This document shows, piece after piece, positions 29,736-39,800 of a stretch of 64,000 bases of DNA (position 1 is its first letter; each line of letters begins with the position of its first letter). The notes under the pieces are model-generated. The model made no database searches and was not told where the DNA came from. It saw only the letters and a program-made list of their open reading frames with translations. A program made the translations under genes and the position numbers. The stretch is taken from NCBI RefSeq assembly GCF_018325905.1, contig NZ_AP021901.1:1364001-1428000 (forward strand). The letters run 5' to 3'. The stretch is from Pseudomonas sp. St316 (GTDB lineage: Bacteria; Pseudomonadota; Gammaproteobacteria; Pseudomonadales; Pseudomonadaceae).

Positions 29736-29810
29736 ATCGCGAGCAGGCTCGCTCCCACAGGGGGCTGTGAGCGCCGCAGATCCAGTGTGGGAGCGAGCTT
29801 GCTCGCGATG
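29736..29810. repeat. REP doublet
   Basis: ATCGCGAGCAGGCTCGCTCCCACAG and GTGTGGGAGCGAGCTTGCTCGCGAT, in the space between the convergent Nudix/ThiE-like and adenosyltransferase genes. Confidence 0.9.
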
Positions 29811-29827
29811 GCGGCCTCAAGAACGAT

Positions 29828-30409
29828 TCAACCCGCAGGCTTGGCCGCCGCTTCCCAAAGCACCTCCGCCACCCCTTGCCGCCGGGCAATGACCCGCGCC
29901 GCCACGAACAGCAGGTCCGACAACCGATTGATATAGGCCAGTCCCGGCCCTTCCAACGGTTCTACGGCGTTCAAATGCTGGCAACGCCGCTCGGCGCTGC
30001 GGGCCAGGCTGCGGCAGACGTGGGCCTGGGCTATCAACGTCGAGCCGCCGGGCAGGATGAAGTTTTCCAGTGGCCCCAATTCCTCGTTCCACCGGTCAAT
30101 CGCCGCTTCCAGGCGTTCGACTTCCACTGGGGTCAGTGCCTGATAGGCCGGCATGGCCAGTTCTCCGCCGAGGTCGAACAACCGATGCTGACACGGTGTC
30201 AGTACATCAATGACGTCCTTGAGCATCGGGTATCGTGGTGTTTCAGCGACGAGCCCGGCCAGCAATAAACCCAGCTGGCTGTTCAGCGTATCCACTTCGC
30301 CGATGGCCTCGACCCGTGGGTGGTCCTTTGCCACGCGGCGACCATCGCCCAACCCGGTTTCACCTTTGTCGCCGGTGCGGGTGTAAATCTTCGACAGGCG
30401 AAAACCCAT
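29828..30409 (-). CDS. PduO-type ATP:cob(I)alamin adenosyltransferase
   Basis: Attaches the adenosyl group to cob(I)alamin to give adenosylcobalamin. The 193-residue protein begins with KIYTRTGDKGETGLGDGRR, the ATP-binding N-terminal motif of the PduO/EutT class. It continues with VEAIGEVDTLNSQLGLL, and ends with RCQHLNAVE, YINRLSDLLFVAARVIAR and a short tail. The ATG at 30409 is clear. It ends just before the REP doublet and is two bases after the histidine kinase stop, so the two may be cotranscribed. Confidence 0.9.
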   Translation of the reverse strand: MGFRLSKIYTRTGDKGETGLGDGRRVAKDHPRVEAIGEVDTLNSQLGLLLAGLVAETPRYPMLKDVIDVLTPCQHRLFDLGGELAMPAYQALTPVEVERLEAAIDRWNEELGPLENFILPGGSTLIAQAHVCRSLARSAERRCQHLNAVEPLEGPGLAYINRLSDLLFVAARVIARRQGVAEVLWEAAAKPAG

Positions 30410-30411
30410 GT

Positions 30412-32448
30412 TCAGCGCTCCAGTTGTCTGTTTTCCTGCGGCACCATCGAGGTGCCAGCCAGAGGCAGGCGCAAGGTGAAGCAGGTGCCTTGACCCGGCG
30501 CCGACTGCACTTCCATCTGGCCCTTGTGGTTGTTGGTGATGATGAAATACGAGACCGACAGCCCCAGGCCCGTGCCCTGGCCGATCTCCTTGGTGGTGAA
30601 GAAAGGCTCGAAGGTGCGTTTGCGTACGTTCTCGCTCATGCCGATGCCATTGTCCTCAACCTGGATTTCCGCCCATGGCGGATTCAACCGCGTGCGCAGG
30701 ACGATGCGCCCCGGTTCGCTGTCGTCCTGGCGTTGATGGATCGCCTGGGCGGCGTTTTTCAGCAGGTTGAGCAGCACCTGTTCCAGCTCGTTGGCCGTGC
30801 CGGGCACCGGGCCCAGGTTCGGGTCGAACTGACGGGTGATCGCCTGGCCCTTGAAGTCGAAACCGATTGCGAGGTCGAAGTCGTTGCCAGCGATTTCCAC
30901 GGCTTGGTCGATCAACGCGGGCAGGTCGCAAGGTGCCATTTGCCGGGTGCTGCGACGGCTGAAGCTGAGCATGTGGGTGACGATCTTTGCCGCCCGGGCT
31001 CCGGCTTGCTGGATGCCGTCGAGCAACTGCGGGATCTCCCGGCCCTGGAGGTAACGATTGACCTCCTCTAACGGGATACCCAGCAGCTCGGCCTGTTCGA
31101 GGTTCTTGGGCAGCTCGGGCGACAGGCGTCGGCGAATGTTCTGCACGTTGTGCAGGATCGCGCCCAGCGGGTTATTGATTTCATGGGCCATGCCCGCCGC
31201 GAGGCCGCCGACCGAGAGCATTTTCTCGGATTGCACCATCATTTCTTCCAGCGACAGGCGCTGGGTGATGTCATCGATCCGGATGACCACGCCACGCCCG
31301 GCGCCGCCCATCAGTGGATAGAAGGTGAGGGCGTAATGCCGGGCTTCGTCGTCCTTGGTCCAGGTGACGCGTTCGATCTTGGCCACCGTGTGCTGTTCGA
31401 CGGTCTGCTTGAGCTGGGGCAGGTAGGGTTTGAGCGGTTCGAAGGCGAGGAAAATCGGCTGGTTCAGCGCCTCGTCCAGCCGTGTGCCGGAGAGCGCACT
31501 GGCTTCCTGGTTCCATTGGGTGACGTAGAGCTGCTCGTCGAGGGCGATCAGCGCCGAGGGCATGGAGTCGATGATGCTGTTGAGGTAATTCTGAAAACCG
31601 GTGAGCTTTTTCTCGATCTTGCTGCGTACCTGGACTTCCAGCTCCAGCTTGCGATTGGTATGGCGGGTCTCTTCCGCCAGGCCTTGGGCCTGGTCGTAGG
31701 CAGCCTGGGAATCGTCCCGTGCGCGCTTGAGTTGCTGTTCCCGGGCTTCGATCCGCGACAGCATGGTGTTGAACGCTTCGGCCAGGCTGCCGATCTCATC
31801 GTGGTTGCCGCGCGCGGCACGCAGGGCATAGTTCTCTTCGCGGGTGACCTGGCGTGACAGTTCTTCAAGTTGATGAATCGGCTGGGTGATCAGGCGCTTG
31901 ATCTGCTGGGCAATGATCAGCCACAGCAACACGCTGAAAATCAGGATGCCGAGGCTGGCGGTCAGGGTGCCGGTGTAGAACGCGGTGGGCAGTTCGCTGC
32001 TGGCCACCAGCAACAAATGGCCCGGCATCGTGCCGGGACGGGGCAGGGTAATGAGCTGGTTGCTGCGAAATTCGTTCGCCTGCCAGGCTTGTATCTTGTG
32101 GTAATGGTCCGGCAGCTTGAGTTTGTCGCCCTGTTGCAGTTGGGCCAGGCGCTCACCCTGGCCGTCATACAGCGCCGCCGCCCGCAGCGGTGCGTAGCTG
32201 TTGAGTTCATCGAGCAAGCGCTGGGCACTTTGTGGCGATTGCAGGGCGTCGGAGATCAGGCTCGGATTGGCCACCAGCCGGCCAATGGTCTGCAGGGCCT
32301 GGGGTGCCATGCTTTCCTGGGAGATGTAGTAGGCGGCGCTGATAAAGGTCAGGTTGGCCACCAGCAGGACAGTGGTCAACAACACCAACAGGGCGGCCAG
32401 CAGTTTCTGGCCGACCGGCAGGTTTTCAAGGCGCTGGCGCAATGGCAT
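30412..32448 (-). CDS. Membrane sensor histidine kinase with HAMP and PAS domains
   Basis: A 678-residue sensor kinase. A membrane helix (~15-37), a periplasmic sensor (~40-155), a second helix (~160-185), HAMP (~185-240), a coiled coil (~240-290) and a PAS domain (~295-400) lead to the HisKA domain. The phospho-acceptor is H422 in AHEINNPLGAIL. The ATPase domain shows NELEQVLLNLLKNAAQAI, VEDNGIGM and GTGLGLSV. It probably autophosphorylates and passes phosphate to a response regulator not encoded next to it. The ATG at 32448 starts MPLRQRLENL; a longer frame of 28 residues is not convincing. Confidence 0.92.
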   Translation of the reverse strand: MPLRQRLENLPVGQKLLAALLVLLTTVLLVANLTFISAAYYISQESMAPQALQTIGRLVANPSLISDALQSPQSAQRLLDELNSYAPLRAAALYDGQGERLAQLQQGDKLKLPDHYHKIQAWQANEFRSNQLITLPRPGTMPGHLLLVASSELPTAFYTGTLTASLGILIFSVLLWLIIAQQIKRLITQPIHQLEELSRQVTREENYALRAARGNHDEIGSLAEAFNTMLSRIEAREQQLKRARDDSQAAYDQAQGLAEETRHTNRKLELEVQVRSKIEKKLTGFQNYLNSIIDSMPSALIALDEQLYVTQWNQEASALSGTRLDEALNQPIFLAFEPLKPYLPQLKQTVEQHTVAKIERVTWTKDDEARHYALTFYPLMGGAGRGVVIRIDDITQRLSLEEMMVQSEKMLSVGGLAAGMAHEINNPLGAILHNVQNIRRRLSPELPKNLEQAELLGIPLEEVNRYLQGREIPQLLDGIQQAGARAAKIVTHMLSFSRRSTRQMAPCDLPALIDQAVEIAGNDFDLAIGFDFKGQAITRQFDPNLGPVPGTANELEQVLLNLLKNAAQAIHQRQDDSEPGRIVLRTRLNPPWAEIQVEDNGIGMSENVRKRTFEPFFTTKEIGQGTGLGLSVSYFIITNNHKGQMEVQSAPGQGTCFTLRLPLAGTSMVPQENRQLER

Positions 32449-32494
32449 CAGACTCGTCGCTAAAAAGGAATACGACGGCCAGCGTAGCCGCTGC

Positions 32495-33482
<988 letters not shown>

Positions 33483-33509
33483 GAGCCCGATTTTAACCTC
33501 AAGCCAAGC

Positions 33510-33542
33510 GCGCGCCGTTGTTACTGGCGCGCCTTTTTATTT
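33510..33542 (+). terminator. Terminator-like hairpin in the yajQ leader
   Basis: GCGCGCC (33510-33516) pairs with GGCGCGC (33526-33532), then C and TTTTTATTT. It stands between the promoter and the ribosome site GGAG (33543-33546), so it may act as an attenuator. The gene on the other side reads away from it. Confidence 0.65.
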
Positions 33543-33554
33543 GGAGAACACTAC

Positions 33555-34040
33555 ATGCCGTCATTCGACGTGGTATCCGAACTGGACAAACACGAAGTCA
33601 CCAACGCCGTTGAAAACGCCGTCAAGGAACTCGACCGTCGTTATGACCTCAAGGGCAAGGGCAGTTTCGAGTTCAAGGAAAAAGACCTGACCGTGAACCT
33701 GACCGCCGAGGCCGATTTCCAGCTTGAGGCGATGATCGAGATCCTCAAGCTGGCGCTGGTCAAGCGCAAGATCGACGTGCAGTGCCTTGAGGTCAAGGAC
33801 GCCTATGCCTCGGGCAAGCTGATGAAGCAGGAAGCCGTGCTCAAGGAAGGCATCGACAAGGAGCTGGCGAAGAAAATCGTCGCTCATATCAAGGACGCCA
33901 AGCTCAAGGTGCAAGCCGCCATTCAGGGCGAGCAGGTGCGAGTCACCGGCAAAAAGCGTGACGACTTGCAGGAAGCCATTGCGGCACTGCGGGGCAAGGA
34001 ATTCGGCATGCCGCTGCAATTCAACAACTTCCGCGACTGA
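33555..34040 (+). CDS. yajQ: YajQ family c-di-GMP-binding protein (UPF0234)
   Basis: A 161-residue cytoplasmic protein. [11 protein letters not shown], the duplicated ferredoxin-like folds, [14 protein letters not shown] and the C-terminal [11 protein letters not shown] are all typical. In Xanthomonas and Pseudomonas YajQ binds c-di-GMP and works with LysR-type regulators; in E. coli it is linked to tRNA/nucleotide binding. The ATG at 33555 was chosen on this conserved start and GGAGAACACTAC before it. The 62 upstream in-frame codons run through the promoter and hairpin. Confidence 0.95.
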   Translation: MPSFDVVSELDKHEVTNAVENAVKELDRRYDLKGKGSFEFKEKDLTVNLTAEADFQLEAMIEILKLALVKRKIDVQCLEVKDAYASGKLMKQEAVLKEGIDKELAKKIVAHIKDAKLKVQAAIQGEQVRVTGKKRDDLQEAIAALRGKEFGMPLQFNNFRD

Positions 34041-34063
34041 CCCCTTCGGTTATAGAAAAATAC

Positions 34064-34215
34064 TGTGGCGAGGGCGCTTGCTCCCGCCGGGCTTGTGCAG
34101 GAGCTGCCGAAGGCTGCGATCTTTCGATCTTTCGCTTGGGGTTTAAGTGTCTGGGGAGAGATCGCAGCCTCGTTGCACTCGACAGCTCCTACACAGCTCC
34201 CTGGCTTCCTCGCCA
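34064..34215. repeat. Nested composite palindrome (copy A)
   Basis: Outer arms TGTGGCGAGGGCGCTTGCTCC and GCTTCCTCGCCA are a GGCGAGGG-type REP different from the main family. Inside are arms AGGAGCTGCCGAAGGCT and AGCCTCGTTGCACTCGACAGCTCCT, plus GATCTTTCG repeats. A near-identical element lies at 62205-62379. Confidence 0.85.
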
Positions 34216-34249
34216 GGATGCCGCGTGCAATAGAAATAAGGAGAGTTAG

Positions 34250-35092
34250 ATGGACTTGAACGCTGAAGTGGACAACCTGGTCAAGGCTTCCCAGACCTGG
34301 ATCCCCATGATCATGGAATACGGCAGCCGCGTGTTGCTGGCCGTCATCACCCTGGCCATCGGCTGGTGGTTGATCAACAAAGTGACGCAGAAACTGGGCG
34401 CGCTGCTGGCCTTGCGTAACGCCGACCTGGCGCTGCAAGGGTTTATCAGTACGCTGGCCAACATCATCCTGAAGATATTGCTGATCGTCAGCGTCGCTTC
34501 GATGATCGGTGTGGAAACCACCTCATTCGTTGCCGCCATCGGTGCGGCTGGCCTGGCGATCGGCTTGGCCTTGCAGGGCAGCCTGGCGAACTTCGCCGGT
34601 GGCGTGCTGATCCTGCTGTTCCGCCCGTTCCGCATTGGTGACTGGATCGAAGCTCAGGGTGTGGCCGGTACGGTCGACAGCATCCAGATCTTCCACACAG
34701 TTATTCGCACCGGTGATAACAAGACGGTCATCGTGCCGAACGGCAATCTCTCGAACGGTATCATCACCAACACCAATCGGCAGCCGACCCGTAAGGTCGT
34801 GTTCGACGTGGGCGTGGATTACCAGGCTGATCTGCAAAAGGCCCGGGAAGTGTTGCTGGCACTGGCCAAGGATGAACGCGTTCTGGCTGATCCGGCCCCG
34901 CAAGCCGTGATTGCTACCTTGGGCGACAGCTCCATCACGGTGTCACTGCGGATATGGGTCAAGACGGCTGATTATTGGGACGTGATGTTCATGCTCAATG
35001 AACAGGCGCGGGATCGCTTGAAGGACGCGGGCATTGATATTCCGTTTCCACAGCGAGTGATTCGGGTCGTTCAGGAAGGGGCAGCGCAATAA
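34250..35092 (+). CDS. mscS: Small-conductance mechanosensitive channel MscS
   Basis: A 280-residue channel protecting against hypo-osmotic shock. Three membrane helices occupy ~20-115. The pore-lining TM3 glycine/alanine stretch (AAIGAAGLAIGLALQGSLANFAGG) and the following beta domain motif FRPFRIGDWIEA are diagnostic; the C-terminal cage domain ends in FPQRVIRVVQ. The ATG at 34250 follows AAGGAGAG. A bidirectional terminator lies downstream. Confidence 0.95.
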   Translation: MDLNAEVDNLVKASQTWIPMIMEYGSRVLLAVITLAIGWWLINKVTQKLGALLALRNADLALQGFISTLANIILKILLIVSVASMIGVETTSFVAAIGAAGLAIGLALQGSLANFAGGVLILLFRPFRIGDWIEAQGVAGTVDSIQIFHTVIRTGDNKTVIVPNGNLSNGIITNTNRQPTRKVVFDVGVDYQADLQKAREVLLALAKDERVLADPAPQAVIATLGDSSITVSLRIWVKTADYWDVMFMLNEQARDRLKDAGIDIPFPQRVIRVVQEGAAQ

Positions 35093-35182
35093 TGATTCGA
35101 CTGTAACTTGGCGCTGGGGTCAGGTTATGTTTAGTTAGCTTGCTATTTATTGAGTTGCGTTAAAGCTGACATGCAATGAACA

Positions 35183-35220
35183 TAAAAAAACCGCTCACCT
35201 GAAAAGGTGAGCGGTTTTTG
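35183..35220. terminator. Bidirectional terminator between mscS and the OprD-type porin
   Basis: CCGCTCACCT / AGGTGAGCGG stem with a 4-base GAAA loop, flanked by seven A and five T. Confidence 0.92.
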
Positions 35221-35255
35221 TTTGTTGCGGGTGCAGCTATCGAACTAGCACTGAA

Positions 35256-36518
35256 TTACAAGATGCTCAGTGGGTATTCGACAATAACGCGGAAGTCGTT
35301 GTTGTCGTTGCCATTGATACCGTTGTAAGACGTGTTGGCACGATAGAACGCACTACGCAGACGGAAAGACAGGTCTTTGGCTGGCCCGCTTTGCATGACG
35401 TACTTGGTTTCGAAATCCAACTCGTGCTCTTTACCTTCGTCGGCGCCAGTGGAAATGTTGTCACCCTTGACGTAACGGGTCATGAAGCTCAGGCCAGGAA
35501 CGCCGTAGGTTTTCATGTTCAGGTCGTAGCGAGCCTGCCAGGAACGCTCGTCTTCGCCGTTGAAGTCGGAATACTGGATGGAGTTGGCGAGGAAGATGGT
35601 GCCGTTACCGTCAGCACCATAGGCATAACCGCTGGAACCGGTGGAGCGCTGGTGAGCCAGAGTGAACTTGTGGGCACCGATGGCATAGGCAGCTGCGAGG
35701 GACCAGATGCGGTTGTCAACGTCACCGCTGAGTTTCTGGCCCTGATCCTTGCTGTCATAACCGTTGAAATCGAAGTTCAGGGACTGATCTTCGTTGATCG
35801 GCAAGGTGTAGTTCAGGTTGATGTATTTCTTTTTGTAGTTGTCTTCAACGTCGGAAGCCGCTATGCCGGCTACGAAATTGTCGGTGAACTGGTAGGTTGC
35901 GCCAGCAATGTCAGCGGATTTCAGGCCGGTACCATTGATGCTGTCGTGCCCCATGTGGTTCTGTCCGCTGATAGCGGTGAAGTGACCAGCGCTGAGTTCC
36001 AGGCCTTTGATTTCCTTGCTGGTGATCAAAGTGCCGGTAGCAACTTCTGGCAGCAAGCGGCTGTCGTCAGTGGAGAGGACAGGACTGGCAACGTATTGGC
36101 TACCATATTTCAGAACTGTGTCGGACAGACGGAACTTGACCGCGCCGCCAGCGATGGATTGGGTGTCTTCCGGACGGCCATCGCTGTCGGAACCGAACAT
36201 GCCATTACCTGTGCGGCCACGGCCGCTGTCCAGTTTGACCATCCCATTGGCCAGAGCGTCTATACCGAAACCAACAGTACCCTGGGTAAAGCCAGACTCG
36301 TACGTCGCGCGAGCGGCCAGGCCGGTCTCTTCACGGTAGCTTTGAGTGGTACTGGCGTTGTTCTTGAAATCACGGTTCATGTACAGGGCACGGGTCAGAA
36401 CTTTCAAGCTCTGATCTTCAAAAAAGCCCTTGGACTCCTCTTGAGAGGACGCCACTGCGAACTGCGAAACGCTGGCCGATACAGCCAGTGCGATCATGCT
36501 CCACTTCATCACGCGCAT
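35256..36518 (-). CDS. OprD-family outer-membrane porin
   Basis: A 420-residue outer-membrane beta-barrel. The Sec signal peptide (MRVMKWSMIALAVSASVSQF, predicted cleavage after A23) is followed by the OprD-type FFEDQSLKVLTRALYMNRDF, alternating barrel strands (GLSFMTRYVKGDN, SFRLRSAFYR) and a C-terminal barrel strand ending in L. It likely takes up small organic nutrients; the substrate cannot be told from sequence. It resembles the OprE/OprQ branch, which is a guess. The ATG follows AAAGGAGC. It stands alone, with a long 5' region. Confidence 0.9.
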   Translation of the reverse strand: MRVMKWSMIALAVSASVSQFAVASSQEESKGFFEDQSLKVLTRALYMNRDFKNNASTTQSYREETGLAARATYESGFTQGTVGFGIDALANGMVKLDSGRGRTGNGMFGSDSDGRPEDTQSIAGGAVKFRLSDTVLKYGSQYVASPVLSTDDSRLLPEVATGTLITSKEIKGLELSAGHFTAISGQNHMGHDSINGTGLKSADIAGATYQFTDNFVAGIAASDVEDNYKKKYINLNYTLPINEDQSLNFDFNGYDSKDQGQKLSGDVDNRIWSLAAAYAIGAHKFTLAHQRSTGSSGYAYGADGNGTIFLANSIQYSDFNGEDERSWQARYDLNMKTYGVPGLSFMTRYVKGDNISTGADEGKEHELDFETKYVMQSGPAKDLSFRLRSAFYRANTSYNGINGNDNNDFRVIVEYPLSIL

Positions 36519-37407
36519 CGTGATTTGCTCCTTTGGTTTTTAGAAGAGTACTGCCGTCCCACCTGTTTTTTTATCTGGGCGGCTCTTTCTTTTTGTGTCG
36601 GCGCAAACTTATATCACGACGACATTATTGGCGATACTTGCCCATTCAACCTTTCAGCTTCTTTACGACCATGTCGCCAATGGCTCGATCCATGTCGTAT
36701 TTCAGCTGTTCCGACGCAACCGTATTCACAACTTTAATGTTGTTTTTTCTTTCCGGCATCGGTGTAAAGAGTCCGTCATTACCGCGCTTGAAGCTCCTGA
36801 GGGCAGCCTTGCCACTTTTAATTTGTATGTCGGCAGGTTCCCGCGTCCGGCGGAACCTTTGGACAGTGCGGGGATGAATGCAACAAGCATGCTCAAACCC
36901 GAATTTCGTTTACATTTTTTTCACATTTTATCGTTTGACGCGGTGAAACCTCATGAAACCGGGCTCCAAAGGCCTTGTTTTAAATAGGGTTGACTCGTGT
37001 GCGGCTCTCGTGTTTGACGCCGACAAACGTGGCAAGACAATCAAAAACGTTACCGGTTCACCCTACCCAGTGAGTAAATCACGGATACTTTGTGCACTGA
37101 GCGTAGACGCACTGTGCTGTTTTGGTGCAAAAAATTTTCAAGCTGTACGAAAATCTTACAACCTCGATGCCTTTCCCGAGCCCTGGCACGGTCCTGTCAG
37201 GACCCTGTCGCACCGTTTGCGCCATGTTGGTGCGTCAGCTTGCACAGGTTGATGCCGTGTGTTGAAAAAAATCGTTCGAAGGCCGGGCATCAGGATGGTA
37301 CGCAGTGATCGATCCGGCGTTCGCGGGTATGCTGCGCATCTGAGTCCGATGCAGGCCTGCGGGCCGCCAAACCGGACAGAACCGATAACGAGCGAGGAGT
37401 ACACGCG
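36519..37407. other. Long intergenic region upstream of the porin and the HIT gene
   Basis: 889 bases without a believable gene; the open frames here lack ribosome sites and codon bias. The region is markedly more AT-rich than its surroundings (for example 36550-36760 and 36905-36930). It holds the perfect dyad GGTCCTG-T-CAGGACC (37190-37204) followed by GCACC...GGTGC (37210-37233). It probably carries the regulatory DNA of the porin and possibly a small RNA. Confidence 0.5.
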
Positions 37408-37833
37408 GTGTTCGCTTTAGATCCACGACTGCAACAAGACACATTGCCCATCGGTGATTTCCCGTTGTGCCGGTTGCTCTTGTCCAACGATTCGAACTAC
37501 CCATGGTTCATCCTCGTGCCGCGGCGGGAAGATATCAGCGAATTGTTTCAATTGGATGACGCTGATCAACAGCAGCTGTGGAAAGAAACCACGGCGCTGG
37601 CCGAGACCCTCAAGGATTCGTTCGATGCCGACAAGATGAACGTTGCAACCCTGGGTAACGTCGTCAGTCAATTGCACATGCATGTCATCGTGCGCAAGCG
37701 TGATGATGCCGCCTGGCCTGCGCCGGTCTGGGGCAAGCACCCGGCCCTGCCTTATAATGCAGGGCAGGTTGCGGCCATTCGTGAACGGTTGCGAGTGGCC
37801 TTGACCGATGATTTCAAGTTTCTGGAGGGCTGA
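37408..37833 (+). CDS. HIT family protein
   Basis: A 141-residue histidine-triad hydrolase/transferase-like protein acting on nucleoside phosphates. The HIT loop reads QLHMHVIVR: the first two histidines, including the catalytic middle one, are present, but the third position is isoleucine. DSNYPWFILVPRR near the N-terminus and the DKMNVATLGNVV segment fit the family. The start is GTG at 37408, preceded by GAGGAG. It is followed three bases later by slyX, and the two are probably cotranscribed. Confidence 0.85.
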   Translation: MFALDPRLQQDTLPIGDFPLCRLLLSNDSNYPWFILVPRREDISELFQLDDADQQQLWKETTALAETLKDSFDADKMNVATLGNVVSQLHMHVIVRKRDDAAWPAPVWGKHPALPYNAGQVAAIRERLRVALTDDFKFLEG

Positions 37834-37836
37834 ACC

Positions 37837-38043
37837 ATGAACCTTGAAGACCGCGTAACCGATCTGGAAAGCCGCCTGGCGTTTCAGGATGACACCATCC
37901 AGGCATTGAACGATGTGCTTGTAGGGCAGCAGCGGATCGTCGAGCGTCTGCAGCTGCAGATGGCGGCGTTGCTCAAGCGCCAGGAAGAAATGGTCGGGCA
38001 GTTCGAGTCCTTCGAAGAAGAGGCGCCGCCGCCTCACTACTGA
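37837..38043 (+). CDS. slyX: SlyX family protein
   Basis: A 68-residue coiled-coil protein ([21 protein letters not shown]) ending in the conserved PPPHY. Its cellular function is not established. It begins three bases after the HIT gene, with GGAGGG nine bases before the ATG, and is followed by a strong terminator. Confidence 0.88.
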   Translation: MNLEDRVTDLESRLAFQDDTIQALNDVLVGQQRIVERLQLQMAALLKRQEEMVGQFESFEEEAPPPHY

Positions 38044-38071
38044 CCAGCCCGACTCCCGTTTGACGGGCAAT

Positions 38072-38112
38072 AAAAAACCGCGAGCAGCCTGGCTGCATCG
38101 CGGTTTTTTTTA
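38072..38112. terminator. Terminator after slyX, probably bidirectional
   Basis: AAAAAACCGCGA-GCAGCC / GGCTGC-A-TCGCGGTTTTTTTT. A run of T follows on the plus side and T (read from A) on the minus side. Confidence 0.9.
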
Positions 38113-38120
38113 CGCTGGGA

Positions 38121-38726
38121 TCAGCGGCGCGGCAGCGCGGCGATCACATCTTCGGCCTGCAGGCCCTTGTCGCGGTTCATTACGGAGAACTCCACGCGCT
38201 GGCCTTCCACCAGGACGCGATGGCCTTCGCCGCGAATGGCCCGGAAATGCACGAAAATGTCATCGCCGGAGTCGCGGGAGATGAAGCCGAACCCTTTGGA
38301 CGTGTTGAACCACTTCACCGTGCCGGTATCGCGGTTGGACATGTCGTAGTTCTGCGTAGCGGCGGCCGGCGACGACTTCTTGTAGAAGCTGACGGCCAGG
38401 TGCAGTGCCACGGCGAGCAGGGCTGCGCCCAGGCTGAACAGAATGGCCGGTTGACCGCCGATTTCCGGCATGGGCGCCAGCAGGGCCAGGGTTTGCAGGG
38501 CAACGGCCAGCACCAGCAGGACGCTGACCAGGTTTTGCAGTTGGTGACGTGGACCTTTGTTCCAGTAAGGGATAACAGGTGCGAGGGTCAGGTTGAGCAG
38601 GCCGAAAAAGGCCAGGTACAGTGCATCGGGGTGTTGCAGGTAAGGTGTGGCTTCGGAACCCAGGCTAGGGATGAAGGACAGCAGCAGGGCAGCTGCGCCC
38701 ATTAGCAAGTGGACGATTTTCAACAT
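38121..38726 (-). CDS. Membrane-anchored protein with C-terminal cold-shock domain
   Basis: A 201-residue protein. Residues ~1-125 are hydrophobic with about four predicted membrane helices. After a short linker a complete cold-shock domain follows (~135-200): [18 protein letters not shown] holds RNP1, DIFVHF is RNP2. The membrane part is likely to keep nucleic-acid binding at the inner membrane. The ATG at 38726 begins [15 protein letters not shown]; a longer frame upstream is unlikely. It is convergent with slyX. Similar fusions exist in Pseudomonas, but their role is not known to me. Confidence 0.85.
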   Translation of the reverse strand: MLKIVHLLMGAAALLLSFIPSLGSEATPYLQHPDALYLAFFGLLNLTLAPVIPYWNKGPRHQLQNLVSVLLVLAVALQTLALLAPMPEIGGQPAILFSLGAALLAVALHLAVSFYKKSSPAAATQNYDMSNRDTGTVKWFNTSKGFGFISRDSGDDIFVHFRAIRGEGHRVLVEGQRVEFSVMNRDKGLQAEDVIAALPRR

Positions 38727-39120
38727 TTTGATTGGCTCACGGTTAAGACAGATCACAAGGAAGAGCGGGTCGGGCACGGTTCGCTTCGAAACAATGAGAG
38801 GCGTTGGACACGCACCCGAATCAGCCTATGCGCCACACCTGGGAAAATAAGCGTAGCGACACACTGCCTATTTAACAGCAAAGCCCCGGCCTTCTCAAAC
38901 TCGTTACGGGCACGTACCGCGCTGTTCGTCGGCCAGAAAAGACCCGCCGGTGCTCGAAGGTGCCAGGCAAGCGGCGTTGAATTCCCTGGGGGATCGGAAC
39001 CGCCCGCTGTCCCGGCTTGTCGGTTCAGGAGGGCTGGCGATCTGTCGCAGGCCATAGGCGGCCAAAACCACTAGAGTTTGGGGCGTTGTCCAATTCATCA
39101 CCGTCAGGAGATCAACCAAC
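38727..39120. other. Intergenic region between the cold-shock membrane protein and dps
   Basis: 394 bases with no believable gene, divergent between the two neighbours. It should contain both promoters. CACTAGAGTTT at about 39070 could be the -10 region of dps, but no matching -35 is clear. Confidence 0.45.
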
Positions 39121-39594
39121 ATGGCAATTGACATCGGTATCAGTGAAGAAGACCGCAAATCCATCGTCGACGGGCTGTCGCGCCTGCTGTCGGACACCTA
39201 TGTGCTGTATCTCAAGACCCACAATTTTCACTGGAACGTCACGGGGCCGATGTTTCGGACCCTGCACCTGATGTTCGAGGAGCAATACAACGAGCTGGCC
39301 CTGGCGGTGGACTTGATCGCCGAGCGAATCCGCGCCCTGGGCTTCCCGGCCCCGGGTGCCTACTCGGTGTACGCGCGCTTGTCTTCTATCAAGGAAGAGG
39401 AAGGCGTGCCTGGCGCCGAAGACATGATCCGGCAACTGGTCGAGGGCCAGGAAGCCGTGACGCGTACGGCCCGTGGCATCTTTCCTTTATTGGACAAGGT
39501 CAGTGATGAGCCTACCGCCGACCTGCTGACCCAGCGCATGCAGGTTCATGAAAAGACCGCGTGGATGTTGCGCGCGTTGCTTGAAGGCCAGTAA
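39121..39594 (+). CDS. dps: Dps family DNA-binding ferritin-like protein
   Basis: A 157-residue mini-ferritin that stores iron and protects DNA under starvation and oxidative stress. The ferroxidase motif [14 protein letters not shown] (H34, H37) with EEQYNELA downstream is characteristic. The N-terminal DNA-binding tail is short. The ATG follows CAGGAGATCAACCAAC. Stationary-phase control is usual for the family, but I could not define a promoter. Pseudomonads carry more than one Dps-like protein. Confidence 0.92.
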   Translation: MAIDIGISEEDRKSIVDGLSRLLSDTYVLYLKTHNFHWNVTGPMFRTLHLMFEEQYNELALAVDLIAERIRALGFPAPGAYSVYARLSSIKEEEGVPGAEDMIRQLVEGQEAVTRTARGIFPLLDKVSDEPTADLLTQRMQVHEKTAWMLRALLEGQ

Positions 39595-39800
39595 ACCCCA
39601 GGCCAGTGATGACGTGATGCGGGCATCATTCCCTGCCCCTGGCGTGTAGGACGGCGTAACTCGTCGCCTGCCTGCTGTTGGCTTGTCCTACGTCCATGGC
39701 CATAAAGTCGTCTGGAACTGGCGATGCCGTTGAGCTTCCATAGAGCCACAGATGGGGTGCCCCAACTGAAAGGCTCGTATGGCAAAGGAGTGTCAACGGT

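Noticed and set aside
36595..36987. 130-codon frame in the AT-rich gap before the porin
   Set aside because: No ribosome site, no codon bias and no recognisable domain.
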